NCBI GenBank assembly: GCA_963757335.1
Contig: CAVWRJ010000025.1
Coordinates: forward strand, 1,054,001 to 1,118,000
DNA from: DASQPA01 sp963757335
Lineage (GTDB): Bacteria; Acidobacteriota; Thermoanaerobaculia; Multivoradales; UBA5704
Length of the DNA: 64,000 nt
Reading direction: 5' to 3'
The translations under genes and the position numbers were made by a program. Below are positions 23,800-33,793 of the stretch, piece after piece. Below the pieces are notes generated by a model. It ran no database searches and was not told the DNA's origin. It saw only the letters and a program-made list of their open reading frames with translations. Positions within the stretch are counted from its first letter, which is position 1. Every line of letters begins with the position of its first letter.

Positions 23800-26241
23800 T
23801 CAATCCTGCCGGAGCACCATCACCGGATCGACCCGGGTGGCGCGGCGCGCCGGCAGCCAGCCGGCGACGAGCGCCGCGGCGGCGAGGAGGAGGGCGACCG
23901 CGGCGTAGGTCGCCGGATCGCTCGGCGAGAGCCCGTAGAGCTGGCCGGCGAGGAGGCGGGTGAGGGCGAGCGCCCCGGCGAGCCCCAGGGCCATCCCCGC
24001 TCCGGTCAAACCCAGGGCCTGCCCGAGGACGAGCCGGAAGACCTCGCCGCGCCGGGCGCCGAGCGCCATCCGGACCCCGATTTCATGGCCGCGCTGGGCG
24101 ACCGAGTAGCTGATGACGCCGTACACCCCGAGTCCGGCGAGGAGGAGCGCGAGGATGCCGAAGCTCCCCATGAGGAAAGCGCCGAAGCGCGAGCGCGCGG
24201 TCTGGCTGGCGGCCAACTCTTCCATCGGCGTCACGGCGTAGAGCGGGGTGTCGGGGTCCAGGGCGGCGAGCTCGCGCCGCAGGGTGGCGACGAACGCCTC
24301 CGGGGTGATCGCCGTGCGCACGAGGAGCCCCAAGTCCGCGGCCGGCCGCTGCGCCAGCGGCAGATAGACGTCGGGGTCCTCTGGGAAGCGCTGAGGGTCG
24401 GACACCAGCCGCCGGTAGCGGAAATCGGCGGCCACCCCGACGACCGTCGTCCACGGCCGGCTCCGGCCGCCCACCCGCAGGCGTTTCCCCAGAGGGTCTT
24501 CGCCCGGCCAGGCGCGGCGCGCGAGCTTCTCGTTGACGACGACGACGGGTAGCGCCCCGGAGACGTCCGCTGAATTGAGGTCGCGGCCCCGCAGGAGGTG
24601 GACGCCCAGAGCTGGGAAGAAGCCGGGGCTCACCTCGTGCAAGTAGGTCCGCAGCCTGGGATCCTCGCCGCCGGCCAGATGGCCCTCGAGCGCCACCCGG
24701 GAGGCCGAGGAGCTGTCCTCGAGCGGCATGTCCGAGGCGAGGGCCGCGGCGGTGACCCCGGGGAGCGAGCGCACCCGGGCGAGCATGCGCTCCCCCAGGG
24801 TCCAGGCCTTCTCCCCCGGGTAGCGGCCGGCCGGCAGCGCTACGCGCAGGGTGAGCAGATGATCCGGCCGGAAGCCGGGATCGATCGCCTGCAGGTGCCG
24901 GAAGCTCTGGATCATGAGCCCGGCGCCGACCAGGAGGAGGAGCGAGAGCGCCACCTCCGCCGTCACCAACCCGCGGCGCAGCCGGCTCTTGGCGCCGCTC
25001 CCCGCCACTCCCCGGCCACCCTCCTTGAGCGCCTCGCCGACGCCCAGGGAGGCGATCTGGAAGGCTGGCGCCAGGCCCATCAGGAGGCCGGTGCCGAGCG
25101 CCACGGCCGCGGCGAAGGCGAGGACCGGCCCGTCGAGGCCGACGTGCAGGAAGCTCGGCAGGCTGATCGGGCTCCAGGCGGTCAGGAGGTCTTTCGTCCA
25201 CAGGGCCACGAGGAGCCCGAGGAGCCCGCCGGCGAAGGTGAGGAGCAGGCTCTCGGTCAGCAGCTGGCGGACAAGCCGCCCCCGGCCGGCGCCGAGCGCC
25301 GCCCGGATCGCCGTCTCCCGCTGCCGCGCCGCCGCCCGTGCCAGCATGAGGTTGGCGACGTTGGCGCAGGCGATCAGGAGCACGAACCCCACCGCCCCGA
25401 GGAGGACGAAGAGGATGGACCGGTAGCCGCCCACCATCTCCTCCCGGAGCGGCACGACGAGAGCCCCGTAGTCTTTGTCCGAGTCCGGGTACTGCCGCGC
25501 CAGCCGGGCGGTCACCGTATCCAACTCCGCCTGGGCCCGCGCCGGGCTCACTCCCGGCGCCAGGCGGGCCACCACCTCGTGCCAGCGCGAGCCCCGGCTG
25601 CCGAGCTCGACCGGCTGGACGGTCGCCGCCATCGCCATGGGGATGAAGATCTCGGTGTCGTCGTCGAGACCGCGAAAGCCGGCGGGGAGGATGCCCAGGA
25701 CGGTGAAGTCGTGGCCGTTGAGCCTCAGATGGCTCCCCACCGCCGCCGGGCTGCCGGCGAAGTGCCCCTGCCAGAAGTCGTGGCCGATCACCGCCACCGG
25801 ATGGGCACCGGGAGCGGCGTCCTCCTCCGGCCGGAAGGTGCGGCCGAGGACGGCCCTGGCGCCGAGGAGGGGGAAGTAGCTGGCCGACACCAGCTCGCCC
25901 TCCACCCGCTCGGGCTCGGCCCCCCCGGTCACGGTGAAAGAGGTGTTCGACCAGGCGGCCATGGCGGAGAAGGAGCGGGCCGCCTGCCGCCAATCGGCGA
26001 AGTCCGGGTAGGAGACCGAGCGCAGCTCGAGCCCCTCCCGCCGCACCGTGGCGGCCACCTTCACCACCCGCTCGGCGCCGGGGAACGGCAGCGGGGTCAG
26101 GAGGACGGCATGGACGAGGCTCCAGATGGCGGTGTTGGCGCCGATCCCCAGGGCCAGGGTGAGGACGGCAACGGCGGTAAAGCCGGGGCTCTTGCGGAGC
26201 GTCCGGGCGGCGTAGCGAAGGTCGTCGAACAGTCTCTCCAT
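23800..26241 (-). CDS. ADOP-family MacB/FtsX-like permease 1
   Basis: An 813-residue orphan permease of the acidobacterial duplicated type. The ADOP N-terminal signature is DLRYAARTLRKSPGFTAVAV and LTLALGIGANTAIWSLV. Then come a MacB periplasmic core (about 50-260), a first FtsX block (LLGAVGFVLLIACANVANLM and further helices), a second periplasmic core, and the second FtsX block (GVYGVISYSVAQRGHEIGVR). Such proteins lack their own ATPase, and none is encoded here. It is the last of three paralogues on one strand. Export or mechanotransmission is likely, but the substrate is unknown. Confidence 0.9.
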   Translation of the reverse strand: MERLFDDLRYAARTLRKSPGFTAVAVLTLALGIGANTAIWSLVHAVLLTPLPFPGAERVVKVAATVRREGLELRSVSYPDFADWRQAARSFSAMAAWSNTSFTVTGGAEPERVEGELVSASYFPLLGARAVLGRTFRPEEDAAPGAHPVAVIGHDFWQGHFAGSPAAVGSHLRLNGHDFTVLGILPAGFRGLDDDTEIFIPMAMAATVQPVELGSRGSRWHEVVARLAPGVSPARAQAELDTVTARLARQYPDSDKDYGALVVPLREEMVGGYRSILFVLLGAVGFVLLIACANVANLMLARAAARQRETAIRAALGAGRGRLVRQLLTESLLLTFAGGLLGLLVALWTKDLLTAWSPISLPSFLHVGLDGPVLAFAAAVALGTGLLMGLAPAFQIASLGVGEALKEGGRGVAGSGAKSRLRRGLVTAEVALSLLLLVGAGLMIQSFRHLQAIDPGFRPDHLLTLRVALPAGRYPGEKAWTLGERMLARVRSLPGVTAAALASDMPLEDSSSASRVALEGHLAGGEDPRLRTYLHEVSPGFFPALGVHLLRGRDLNSADVSGALPVVVVNEKLARRAWPGEDPLGKRLRVGGRSRPWTTVVGVAADFRYRRLVSDPQRFPEDPDVYLPLAQRPAADLGLLVRTAITPEAFVATLRRELAALDPDTPLYAVTPMEELAASQTARSRFGAFLMGSFGILALLLAGLGVYGVISYSVAQRGHEIGVRMALGARRGEVFRLVLGQALGLTGAGMALGLAGALALTRLLAGQLYGLSPSDPATYAAVALLLAAAALVAGWLPARRATRVDPVMVLRQD

Positions 26242-26274
26242 CGGGTCCTCTCTTCCTCGGGGTGGGGTGCTCGG

Positions 26275-28674
26275 TCACTCCGCCTTGAGCGCCACTAAGG
26301 GGTCGACTCGCGTGGCGCGCTGCGCCGGCAGCCAGGTGGCGACTAAAGCCACCGCGGCGAGGACGATCGGCACCGCGGCGAAGGTCACCGGGTCGGTAGG
26401 GCTCACCGTGAAGAGGAGGCGCGAGATCAGCCGGGCGAGCGCCCAGGCGAGGAGGAGACCCGAGCCCACTCCGGCGAGAATGAGGCCGGCCCCCTGGCGG
26501 ACCACCATCCCCAGCACCTCCCCGCGGCGGGCCCCGAGAGCCATCCGGATGCCGATCTCGTGCGTGCGCTCCCCCACCGACCAGGACATGACGCCGTAGA
26601 GCCCCACCGCCGCGAGCAGCAGGGCGAGCCCGGCGAAGAGGGCGAGGAGGGCGAGGACGAAGCGCGTCTTCGACGCCGAGCCGGAGATCAGCCCGTCGAG
26701 AGTCTGGATGCGCGCCACCGCCTGCTCGGGGTCCACCTGGCGGACGGCGGTGCGGAGCGCGGCGGCCGCGATAGGCGCGCCAGCGGAGGTCCGCACCACC
26801 AGGTCCACGCTCGGCCAGGGGGCCTGGGCGAAGGCGGTGTACATCTCCGGCCCGGCCTCGGCGTCGAGCCCGGCGTGCTTGACGTCCCCCACCACCCCGA
26901 CGATCTCGCATACCAGCTCGTTGTAGCCGATCCGCACCCGCTGCCCGAGCGGGCTCTCGCCGGGGAAGAAACGGTTCGCCAGGGTCTGGTTGACGAGAAG
27001 GACCGGCGGCGCCCCCGCCCCGTCCCGGCCGGAGAGGTCGCGGCCGGAGAGGAGAGGAATCCCCATGGTGTGGAAGTAGCCCGGGCTTACCGTGCGCCAG
27101 GCGGCGGTGAGCCGCACCGCGGGCAGCGGCGCCGGGCGCCCGAGGATGGCGAGGGTCAACGAGTGACGCGAGCTGCCGAGAGGCAGCGGGGCGATCGCCG
27201 CCGTCTCGCGCACCGCGGGATTCGCCTGGAGTCGGGCGAGCACCGCGTCCAGAAAGGCGATCTGCTGCGCGGTCTTCGGATAGCGGGCCTCGGGGAGACC
27301 GACCCGCCCGGCGACCAGCCCCGCGGGGCGGAAGCCGGGATCGACCTGCATCAGCCGGGCGAAGCTCTTGAGCATCAGCCCGGCGCCGATCAGGAGCGCC
27401 GCGGCGAGGGTCAGCTCGAGGACTACGAGGAGGCTCCGGGTAGCATGCCGGCCCGTCCCTCCGGAGGCGCTCCGGCCGCCGTCCTTGAGCGCTTCGAGGA
27501 GCCGGCCGCGCCCGGTCTGGAACGCCGGCACCAGGCTGATGGCGAGGCCGGTCAGAAGCGACAGTCCGAGGGTGAAAGCGAAGGCCATGCCGTCGACCCG
27601 GATCTGGCTCGCCCGCGGCAGGCCGGCGGGGATCGCGGCCACCGCGAGGTCGGTGCCCCAGAGCGCCAGGAGCACCCCCCCGAGGCCGCCGGCGAGGGCG
27701 AGGGGCAGTCCGTCGGCCAGCATCTCGCCCATCAGCCGCCGGCGGCTGGCGCCGAGCGCGGCGCGGACGGCGAGCTCGCGCTGCCGGGTCGCGGCCCGGG
27801 CGAGCAGAAGGTTGGCGACGTTGGCACAGGCGATCAAGAGGACGAAGGAGACCGCCCCCAGGAGCATGAGGAGGGCGGGGCGGACACTCCCGGTCACGAC
27901 ATCGTGGAGCGGTTCGACCTTCACGCTGTAGCCGGCGTCCTCCCGCGGGTGCTCCTGGGCCAGGCGGGAGGCGATCGCCACCATCTCCGCCCGGGCGCGG
28001 GCGGCGGTGGCGCCGGGGGCGAGGCGCCCCACGACGGAGAGGAAATGCGCCCCCCGGCTGTCCAGCTCGTCCGCCGTGAAGGCCATGGGAAGCCAGAGCT
28101 CGGACTCCTCTTCGAGAGTGGTGAAGCCGGCGGGCATGACGCCGACCACCACCGCCGGCTGGCCGTCGAGCCGCAGGCTGCGGCCGAGGACGTTCGGATC
28201 GCCGCCGAAGCGCCGCTTCCACAGCCCGTACGAAAGGATGGCGACCCCGCTCCCCGGCCGGTCCTCCTGAACCGTGAAGGTACGGCCGAGCTCGGGGCGC
28301 ACCCCGAGGAGGGGGAAGAGAGCGGGTGAGACCCGCTCGCCCGAAAGCCGCTCCGGTAGGCCGCTGCCGGAGAGGACGACCGCCTCGCCGGTCGAGGCCG
28401 CGATCGCCCGGAAGGCCCGGCTCTGGCGGCTCCAGTCGAGGAAGTCAGGGGCCGAAACCGAATCCGCCTCCCGGTCGCCGCGCCGCGACTGGATCGCCAG
28501 GAGCTCGGCGGGCCGCGCGAACGGGAGCGGCCGGAGGACCACCGCGTCGACGATGCTGAAGAGGGTCGTGTTGGCGCCGATGCCGAGCGCCAGGGTGAGG
28601 ACCGCGGCGATGGCGAAACCGGGGCTCTTGGCGAGCCGGCGGACGGCGGTGCGAAGGTCGGAGAGAAGATGCAT
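26275..28674 (-). CDS. ADOP-family MacB/FtsX-like permease 2
   Basis: A 799-residue paralogue of its two neighbours with the same layout: DLRTAVRRLAKSPGFAIAAV, LTLALGIGANTTLFSIVDAV, a MacB periplasmic core, FtsX segments (LLGAVSFVLLIACANVANLL), a second core and C-terminal FtsX (GLYGVMSWSVGERTHEIGIR). It starts 15 bases after permease 3 and ends 33 bases before permease 1, so the three probably form one operon. The periplasmic domains differ most between paralogues. No ATPase partner is visible. Confidence 0.9.
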   Translation of the reverse strand: MHLLSDLRTAVRRLAKSPGFAIAAVLTLALGIGANTTLFSIVDAVVLRPLPFARPAELLAIQSRRGDREADSVSAPDFLDWSRQSRAFRAIAASTGEAVVLSGSGLPERLSGERVSPALFPLLGVRPELGRTFTVQEDRPGSGVAILSYGLWKRRFGGDPNVLGRSLRLDGQPAVVVGVMPAGFTTLEEESELWLPMAFTADELDSRGAHFLSVVGRLAPGATAARARAEMVAIASRLAQEHPREDAGYSVKVEPLHDVVTGSVRPALLMLLGAVSFVLLIACANVANLLLARAATRQRELAVRAALGASRRRLMGEMLADGLPLALAGGLGGVLLALWGTDLAVAAIPAGLPRASQIRVDGMAFAFTLGLSLLTGLAISLVPAFQTGRGRLLEALKDGGRSASGGTGRHATRSLLVVLELTLAAALLIGAGLMLKSFARLMQVDPGFRPAGLVAGRVGLPEARYPKTAQQIAFLDAVLARLQANPAVRETAAIAPLPLGSSRHSLTLAILGRPAPLPAVRLTAAWRTVSPGYFHTMGIPLLSGRDLSGRDGAGAPPVLLVNQTLANRFFPGESPLGQRVRIGYNELVCEIVGVVGDVKHAGLDAEAGPEMYTAFAQAPWPSVDLVVRTSAGAPIAAAALRTAVRQVDPEQAVARIQTLDGLISGSASKTRFVLALLALFAGLALLLAAVGLYGVMSWSVGERTHEIGIRMALGARRGEVLGMVVRQGAGLILAGVGSGLLLAWALARLISRLLFTVSPTDPVTFAAVPIVLAAVALVATWLPAQRATRVDPLVALKAE

Positions 28675-28689
28675 TTCGGTTTTTTCCCT

Positions 28690-31128
28690 TCAGTCTTCCT
28701 TGAGCGCGAGGACCGGATCGAGGTTCGCCGCCCGGGTCGCCGGCAGCAGGCTCGCCAAAAGGGTGACGCTGGCGAGGAGGAGGGCGGCGGCAGCGAAGGT
28801 CGCGGGGTCGGCGGCGCCCACCCCGTAGAGGAGCCCGGCGAGAAGCCGGGTGAGAGCGAGCGCAGAGGCGGTGCCGATCGCCACCCCGGCCGCGGCGAGG
28901 GTTGCCCCCTGCCCGAGCACCATCCGGAGCACGTCCCCCCGGCCGGCACCGAGCGCCACCCGGATACCGATCTCCCGGGTCCGCTCGGCCACCCCGGAGG
29001 AGACGACGCCGTAGACCCCGATCGCCGCTAGAGCGAAGGCGGCGGCGGCGAAGAGCCCGAGGAGGAGGACGTGGAAGCGCCGCTCGGCGAGCGCCGCGCC
29101 GATCACCCCGGTCATCGGCTCCGCCCGCACCACCACGAGGTCGCGGTCGACGGTCCGTGCCGCCTGCCGCACGGCGTTGGCGAGCCCCGTCGCCGTCCCG
29201 GCTTCCGAGCTGCCGGCCGCTCCCCCCGCGAGCACCAGGGTCATCCCGGCACTGGGGGCCTGGGCGTGCGGCAGGTAGATCTCGGGCTCCGCCGGGGCGT
29301 CCAGGGCGAGGTCGCGCACGTCGCCGGCCAGCCCCACGATCGTGAGCCATTCCTTGCCGTCGAAGGAGAGCCGTTTGCCGAGCGGATCGACCCCCGGGAA
29401 CGAGCGCCGCGCCAGGGCCTGGTTGACGACGGCGACCGCCGGCACCTGCCCGGAGTCGGCCGCCGTGAAAGCGCGGCCGGCGCGGAGCGGGATGCCCATC
29501 GCCGCGAAGTAGCCCGGGGTGATCGAGCGCACCTCGGCTTCCGGCAGGTTCTTGACCTCCGTCTGCCCGAAGACGGTATAGGAGTTGGCGTCGCGGTCGC
29601 CGTCGAGCGGCAGGTCGTCGATCGCCCCCGCCGCCCGCACCCCCGGGAGGGCGGCGGCCCGGGCCACCAGCTCTGCCACCGCGGCGGCCCGGGCCGGCCC
29701 CTCCCGGTACTTCCACTTGGGGAGGGAGACCGCGGCGGTCAGCACCCCCCGGGGCTCGAAGCCGGGTTGGGTGTCGAGGAGCCCCAGGAAGCTCCGGATG
29801 AGGAGACCGGCGCCGGTCGAGAGCACGAGGGCCAGTGCCACCTCGGCCACCGCCAGGGCGCGGCGGGCGCGCTGCCGGCCGACCCCGCTCCCCCCCCGCT
29901 CGCCGTCGCGGAGCCCCTCCCCCGGCCCCTGCCGGGCCACGTGGAGGGCGGGCGCCAGGCCGAAGAGGAGAGCGGTCAGGAGCACCGCGCCGCCGGCGAA
30001 CGCCAGAGTCGAGCCGTCGAAGCCGATCTCGTCCGCCCGCGGCAGCTCGGCACCGCCGAGCGGGACCAGGAGGTCGAGCCCCCAGGCGGCGAAGAGGAGC
30101 CCGAGGGCGCCGCCCAGGGCGGCCAGGAGCAGACTCTCGGCGAGGAGCTGGGAGAGGAGCCGCCAGCGGCCGGCCCCGAGCGCCGACCGCACCGCGATCT
30201 CCCGCCGCCGCGCCGCCGCCCGGGCCAGGAGAAGGTTGGCAACGTTGGCGCAGGCGGTCAAGAGGACGAGCCCGACCGCGGCGAGGAGGACGACCAGGGC
30301 CCGCCGCGAGCCGCCGGCGATCTGCTCGTGGAGGGGGACGAGCCGCACCCCGACCCCGTCGTTGGTCGCCGGATACTGCCGGGCGAGGAGGGCGGCGGTG
30401 GCCGCCAGCTCCTCCCCAGCCCTGGCCGGAGCGACCCCGGGGCGCAGCCGTCCGAGCACCCGGAGCGAGCGCCCGCCGCGGTCGCCGCCGGGAGAGAGGG
30501 CGAGCGGCGTCCAGACCTCGACCGGGTTCAAGAAGCCGGGGATGGAGAACCGGAAGCCGGGAGGGAGGACCCCGACCACGGTAGCGCTCCGGCCGTTGAC
30601 CGGGAGAGCCCGCCCGACGATCCGCGGGTCGGCCCCGAAGCGCCGCCGCCAGAGCCCGTCGGTCAAGACGATCACCGGCGGCGCCCCCGGCCGGTGGTCC
30701 TCGGCGAGGAAGGTCCGCCCCAGGGCCGGCCGGGCGCCGAGGAGCGGGAAGAAGCCCTCGCTCGCCGTGCAGCCGCGGATCCGCTCGGGACCGTTCTCGC
30801 CGTCGAGCTGCACCCCGGAAGAGTTGAAGGCGGCGAGCCCGGCGAAGGGGCCGCGCCGGTCCTGCCGGGCGAGGCGCTCTCGGTAGTCGAGAAAGTCCGG
30901 AGCCGAAAACGAGGTCCGCGCCACCTGCGGCGCGTTCTCCCAGAGGAGCACCAGCCGCTCGGGGTGGGGATAGGGCAGCGGCCGCAGGAGAACGGCATGG
31001 ACGACGCTCCACACCGCGGCGTTGGCGCCGATCCCCAGGGCGAGGGTGAGGGCCGCAGCGGCGGTGAAGCCGGGGCTCCGCCCGAGGGTGCGGGCGGCAT
31101 GGCGCAGATCGTTCCACAGGTCTCGCAT
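28690..31128 (-). CDS. ADOP-family MacB/FtsX-like permease 3 (first in operon)
   Basis: An 812-residue ADOP permease beginning MRDLWNDLRHAARTLGRSPG with FTAAAALTLALGIGANAAVW, then MacB core, FtsX helices (LLAAVGLVLLTACANVANLL), second periplasmic core, and final FtsX block (GVYGVVSSGVAERTREIGIR). It is the promoter-proximal gene of three tandem paralogues and diverges from the Omp85-like gene across a 209-base gap. ADOP arrays are a recognised feature of Acidobacteriota, which supports the taxonomic guess. Confidence 0.9.
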   Translation of the reverse strand: MRDLWNDLRHAARTLGRSPGFTAAAALTLALGIGANAAVWSVVHAVLLRPLPYPHPERLVLLWENAPQVARTSFSAPDFLDYRERLARQDRRGPFAGLAAFNSSGVQLDGENGPERIRGCTASEGFFPLLGARPALGRTFLAEDHRPGAPPVIVLTDGLWRRRFGADPRIVGRALPVNGRSATVVGVLPPGFRFSIPGFLNPVEVWTPLALSPGGDRGGRSLRVLGRLRPGVAPARAGEELAATAALLARQYPATNDGVGVRLVPLHEQIAGGSRRALVVLLAAVGLVLLTACANVANLLLARAAARRREIAVRSALGAGRWRLLSQLLAESLLLAALGGALGLLFAAWGLDLLVPLGGAELPRADEIGFDGSTLAFAGGAVLLTALLFGLAPALHVARQGPGEGLRDGERGGSGVGRQRARRALAVAEVALALVLSTGAGLLIRSFLGLLDTQPGFEPRGVLTAAVSLPKWKYREGPARAAAVAELVARAAALPGVRAAGAIDDLPLDGDRDANSYTVFGQTEVKNLPEAEVRSITPGYFAAMGIPLRAGRAFTAADSGQVPAVAVVNQALARRSFPGVDPLGKRLSFDGKEWLTIVGLAGDVRDLALDAPAEPEIYLPHAQAPSAGMTLVLAGGAAGSSEAGTATGLANAVRQAARTVDRDLVVVRAEPMTGVIGAALAERRFHVLLLGLFAAAAFALAAIGVYGVVSSGVAERTREIGIRVALGAGRGDVLRMVLGQGATLAAAGVAIGTASALALTRLLAGLLYGVGAADPATFAAAALLLASVTLLASLLPATRAANLDPVLALKED

Positions 31129-31337
31129 CGAGCCTCCCCTCGGAAAGTGGCCGGCGTGTGCGGCTCCGGTCGGCTGTCCCGTCCAGGGGCAAGCCCTATG
31201 CCACCTCGTAACTCTCTGATTCTGCGAGAGGAGTACGGAGTGGAGGGACCTCCCGGTGTCCGGCGGCGGGAAAGGCGTGTTCCAAAAGCGAACAGCGATT
31301 CCGGCCGGCCGGCCGGTCCTGCTACTCTTGGCACCGG

Positions 31338-32930
31338 ATGCGCCGCACTGCCCCGCTCGCCGCGGCCCTCGGCCTTCTCTCCTGGCTCCTTCTCCTCCGG
31401 CCGGTTGCCGCAGAGGAGCTGCGGGTCGGGCACATCGAGATCCGCACCGCGCCGGTCTTTTCGGCCCAGGAAGCGCAGCAGGGGCGCTTCTACCGCACCT
31501 TGAACGACCTTCACGTGCCGACCCGGCCGGACCTCCTCCGCCAGTTCCTCCTCTTCGCCGAGGGCGACCCTTATGTGCCGGCCCAGCTCGAAGAGAGCGA
31601 GCGCAACCTGCGCCAGCTCGACTTCCTCAAATCCGCCACGATCACCCCCCGGCCGCCGCACGACGGGAAGGTCGACGTCGACGTCGTCACCCAGGACGCC
31701 TGGACGACCGACCCCAACGGCGACTTCTCGCACGTCCGCGGCCTGACCGTCTGGCAGGCCGACGTCACTCAGAAGAACCTCTTCGGCAGCGGCGCCGAGC
31801 TCTCGACGACCGCGAGCCGCGACGTCGAGCGCACCCGGAAGGCGGTCGAGCTCTCGACCCCCGCCTTCTTCGAGGCCTACTGGAATGCCGACGCTCTGTG
31901 GGCGCAGAGTTCGGACGGGCGCGAGCGGCGCCTTTCTCTCGGCCGCTCCCTCGCCTCCTTCAGCCGCCGGTGGACGTTCGCGGTCGACTTCGACCGGCTG
32001 CTCCAGCACACCCACCTCTACGATCTCGGGCGCCAGGTGACCGCCTTTCGGGAGAGCCGCCGCGAGGCCAAAGTCGAGGGCACCTACGCCTTCGAGGCCA
32101 GCGAGGCGCGCTCGCGCCGGCTGGTGGCGGGCCTCGATCTCCTGGACGACAGCTTCCGCCGCCTCCACGGGGAGACCTTCGGCCCGTTGCCTCTGGCGCG
32201 CCGCTTCCGCACCTTCTTTCTCGGTTACGTCGAGGGGGTGAACGACTTCGTCAAGCTCGACTACGTCGACCAGGACTCGCGAGTGCAGGACTTCCAGCTC
32301 GGCCGCCAGCTCGACCTGCGCCTCGGCCTCTCCCCGCAGACCTTGGGCGCGGTCCGCCCGACGACCCTGCTCCACCTCGCCGGCGGCCGCGGCTGGCGCC
32401 TGCGGAAAGGCGGTTTCCTCCTCCCCCGCTGCCGTTTCGAGACTCGCGCCTCCTCCGGCAAGCTCCAGAACGCCTTCGGCACGGCCGGGCTCCTCTGGGT
32501 GCAGAAGGTCCCCGGCCCGTTCCTCCAGACCCTCGTCGGCAGGCTCGACTACACCCGCGGCTGGCGGCTCGACCGCGACCTCCAGTTCTACGCCGACGGC
32601 ACGACGGGGCTCCGCGCCTATCCCGCCCGCGCCTATGCCGGCGACAAGCGGCTGCTCCTGAACTTCGAGGACCGCGTCTTCCTCGGCCGCGAACTGCTCC
32701 AGCTCTTCGCCCCCGGCGCTGCCGTCTTCGTCGACATCGGCGGCGCCGAACGCCCCGGGACCGCCCTGGAGCTCAAGAACCTGAAGGCCGACATCGGCGC
32801 CGGTCTCCGGCTCGGCATCGCCCGCGCCGACTCGACGACTCTCCGTTTCGATCTCGCCTACCGGCTGAACCAGGACGCCACCGGCCGCCGCGGGGTCGTG
32901 CTCTCGATCGGCAGCACTCAGGCGTTCTGA
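31338..32930 (+). CDS. BamA/TamA-like outer-membrane protein with POTRA-type N terminus
   Basis: A 530-residue exported protein. The signal peptide is PLAAALGLLSWLLLLRPVAA. Residues ~25-115 look like a POTRA-type periplasmic domain (FAEGDPYVPAQLEESERNLR then LDFLKSATITPRPP). The rest is rich in alternating strands (TVWQADVTQKNLFGSGAELS, then GYVEGVNDFVKLDYVDQDSR) and ends in a short aromatic C terminus (IGSTQAF), consistent with an Omp85-type barrel. With only one POTRA it is not BamA itself; a lipid or protein transporter at the outer membrane is plausible. It diverges from the ADOP operon. Confidence 0.75.
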   Translation: MRRTAPLAAALGLLSWLLLLRPVAAEELRVGHIEIRTAPVFSAQEAQQGRFYRTLNDLHVPTRPDLLRQFLLFAEGDPYVPAQLEESERNLRQLDFLKSATITPRPPHDGKVDVDVVTQDAWTTDPNGDFSHVRGLTVWQADVTQKNLFGSGAELSTTASRDVERTRKAVELSTPAFFEAYWNADALWAQSSDGRERRLSLGRSLASFSRRWTFAVDFDRLLQHTHLYDLGRQVTAFRESRREAKVEGTYAFEASEARSRRLVAGLDLLDDSFRRLHGETFGPLPLARRFRTFFLGYVEGVNDFVKLDYVDQDSRVQDFQLGRQLDLRLGLSPQTLGAVRPTTLLHLAGGRGWRLRKGGFLLPRCRFETRASSGKLQNAFGTAGLLWVQKVPGPFLQTLVGRLDYTRGWRLDRDLQFYADGTTGLRAYPARAYAGDKRLLLNFEDRVFLGRELLQLFAPGAAVFVDIGGAERPGTALELKNLKADIGAGLRLGIARADSTTLRFDLAYRLNQDATGRRGVVLSIGSTQAF

Positions 32931-33140
32931 GGAAGCCCTCTTTCCAGGAGTGCCATTCTGGCGCTTTCGAGTACGGAGCTGTACCTAAAAGTGGACGACC
33001 TGAGACCACCGCTTGAGCCTCTCCCCCGGGAACCGAGCCGTTTCGACCCTGGCATCTCTATTGCCTTTAGTCAGGTTGTTCCGCCCCACGGATCACAAAG
33101 AATCCAGTGGGTTAACTGAAAGGAAAAACGGGAAACTCTC

Positions 33141-33554
33141 ATGAATATCAAGCGCAATCTCCTGATCGCTCTCACCGCGGGCTCGCTCGCCACCGCCGGC
33201 TTCGCCGCCACGGCGCCCCAGACCGCGCCCCCCACTCCGGCCCAGGCCGAGACCCAGGGCGCGGTGAAGAGCGACGTCCCCGCCGCTCTCGCCAAGGACG
33301 CCAAGATCACCCTCGACGCCGCCCGCGCCACCGCCCTCGCCAAGGTGCCCGGCGGAACGGTCAAGTCCGAGGAGCTCGAGCGCGAGCACGGCAAGTTGAT
33401 CTATTCGTTCGACATCCAGGTCCCCGGCAAGTCCGGCGTCGAGGAAGTCAACGTCAACGCGATCAACGGCAAGGTCGTCAACAAGAAGCACGAGAGCGCG
33501 AAGTCCGAAGCCCGCGAGAAGAAGATGCACTCCATGAAGACCAACAAGCAGTAG
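33141..33554 (+). CDS. secreted PepSY-domain protein
   Basis: A 137-residue periplasmic protein. The signal peptide (LLIALTAGSLATAGFAATAP) is followed by a short Pro/Thr linker and one PepSY domain: ITLDAARATALAKVPGGTVK, LEREHGKLIYSFDIQVPG and VEEVNVNAINGKVVNKKHE. PepSY domains are thought to inhibit peptidases or bind small molecules. The C terminus is Lys/Glu-rich. A strong terminator follows directly, so it is probably monocistronic. Confidence 0.88.
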   Translation: MNIKRNLLIALTAGSLATAGFAATAPQTAPPTPAQAETQGAVKSDVPAALAKDAKITLDAARATALAKVPGGTVKSEELEREHGKLIYSFDIQVPGKSGVEEVNVNAINGKVVNKKHESAKSEAREKKMHSMKTNKQ

Positions 33555-33579
33555 TTTCCTGAACTCCTGCGCTCCAACG

Positions 33580-33612
33580 CCCGGCCCCGGGATCTCCCGG
33601 GGCCGGGTTTGT
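33580..33612 (+). terminator. intrinsic terminator after the PepSY gene
   Basis: A 13-bp GC stem (33580-33592 with 33595-33607) with a two-base gap at the loop is followed by tttgttg. Confidence 0.8.
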
Positions 33613-33624
33613 TGCGTCTATAGT

Positions 33625-33644
33625 GCGCTCAGGATGACGGCAGC
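33625..33644. repeat. inverted partner of the tcatcctgagcg element
   Basis: The sequence gcgctcaggatgacggca is the reverse complement of the element at 34373-34392. The pair brackets the secreted protein at 33794-34291. The remainder of 33613-33793 shows no gene. Confidence 0.55.
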
Positions 33645-33793
33645 AAGTATCGTGAGCACATCGGCATAAGGCCCCATCTGTAAGCCCTACTACACCAGAG
33701 ACGTTGCGAAGTGGCCTTTCGCGTTCAATGATAGATTATGGAGGTGTCTCAAGGCCGATTCCTTTCAACCAACGTGGTAAAGGAGTAAGAATC

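Noticed and set aside
24083..31503. Very long open frames (up to ~1380 codons) across the permease region on both strands
   Set aside because: They are out-of-phase shadows of the three ADOP genes, with Arg/Pro/Ala-rich low-complexity translations and no domain motifs.
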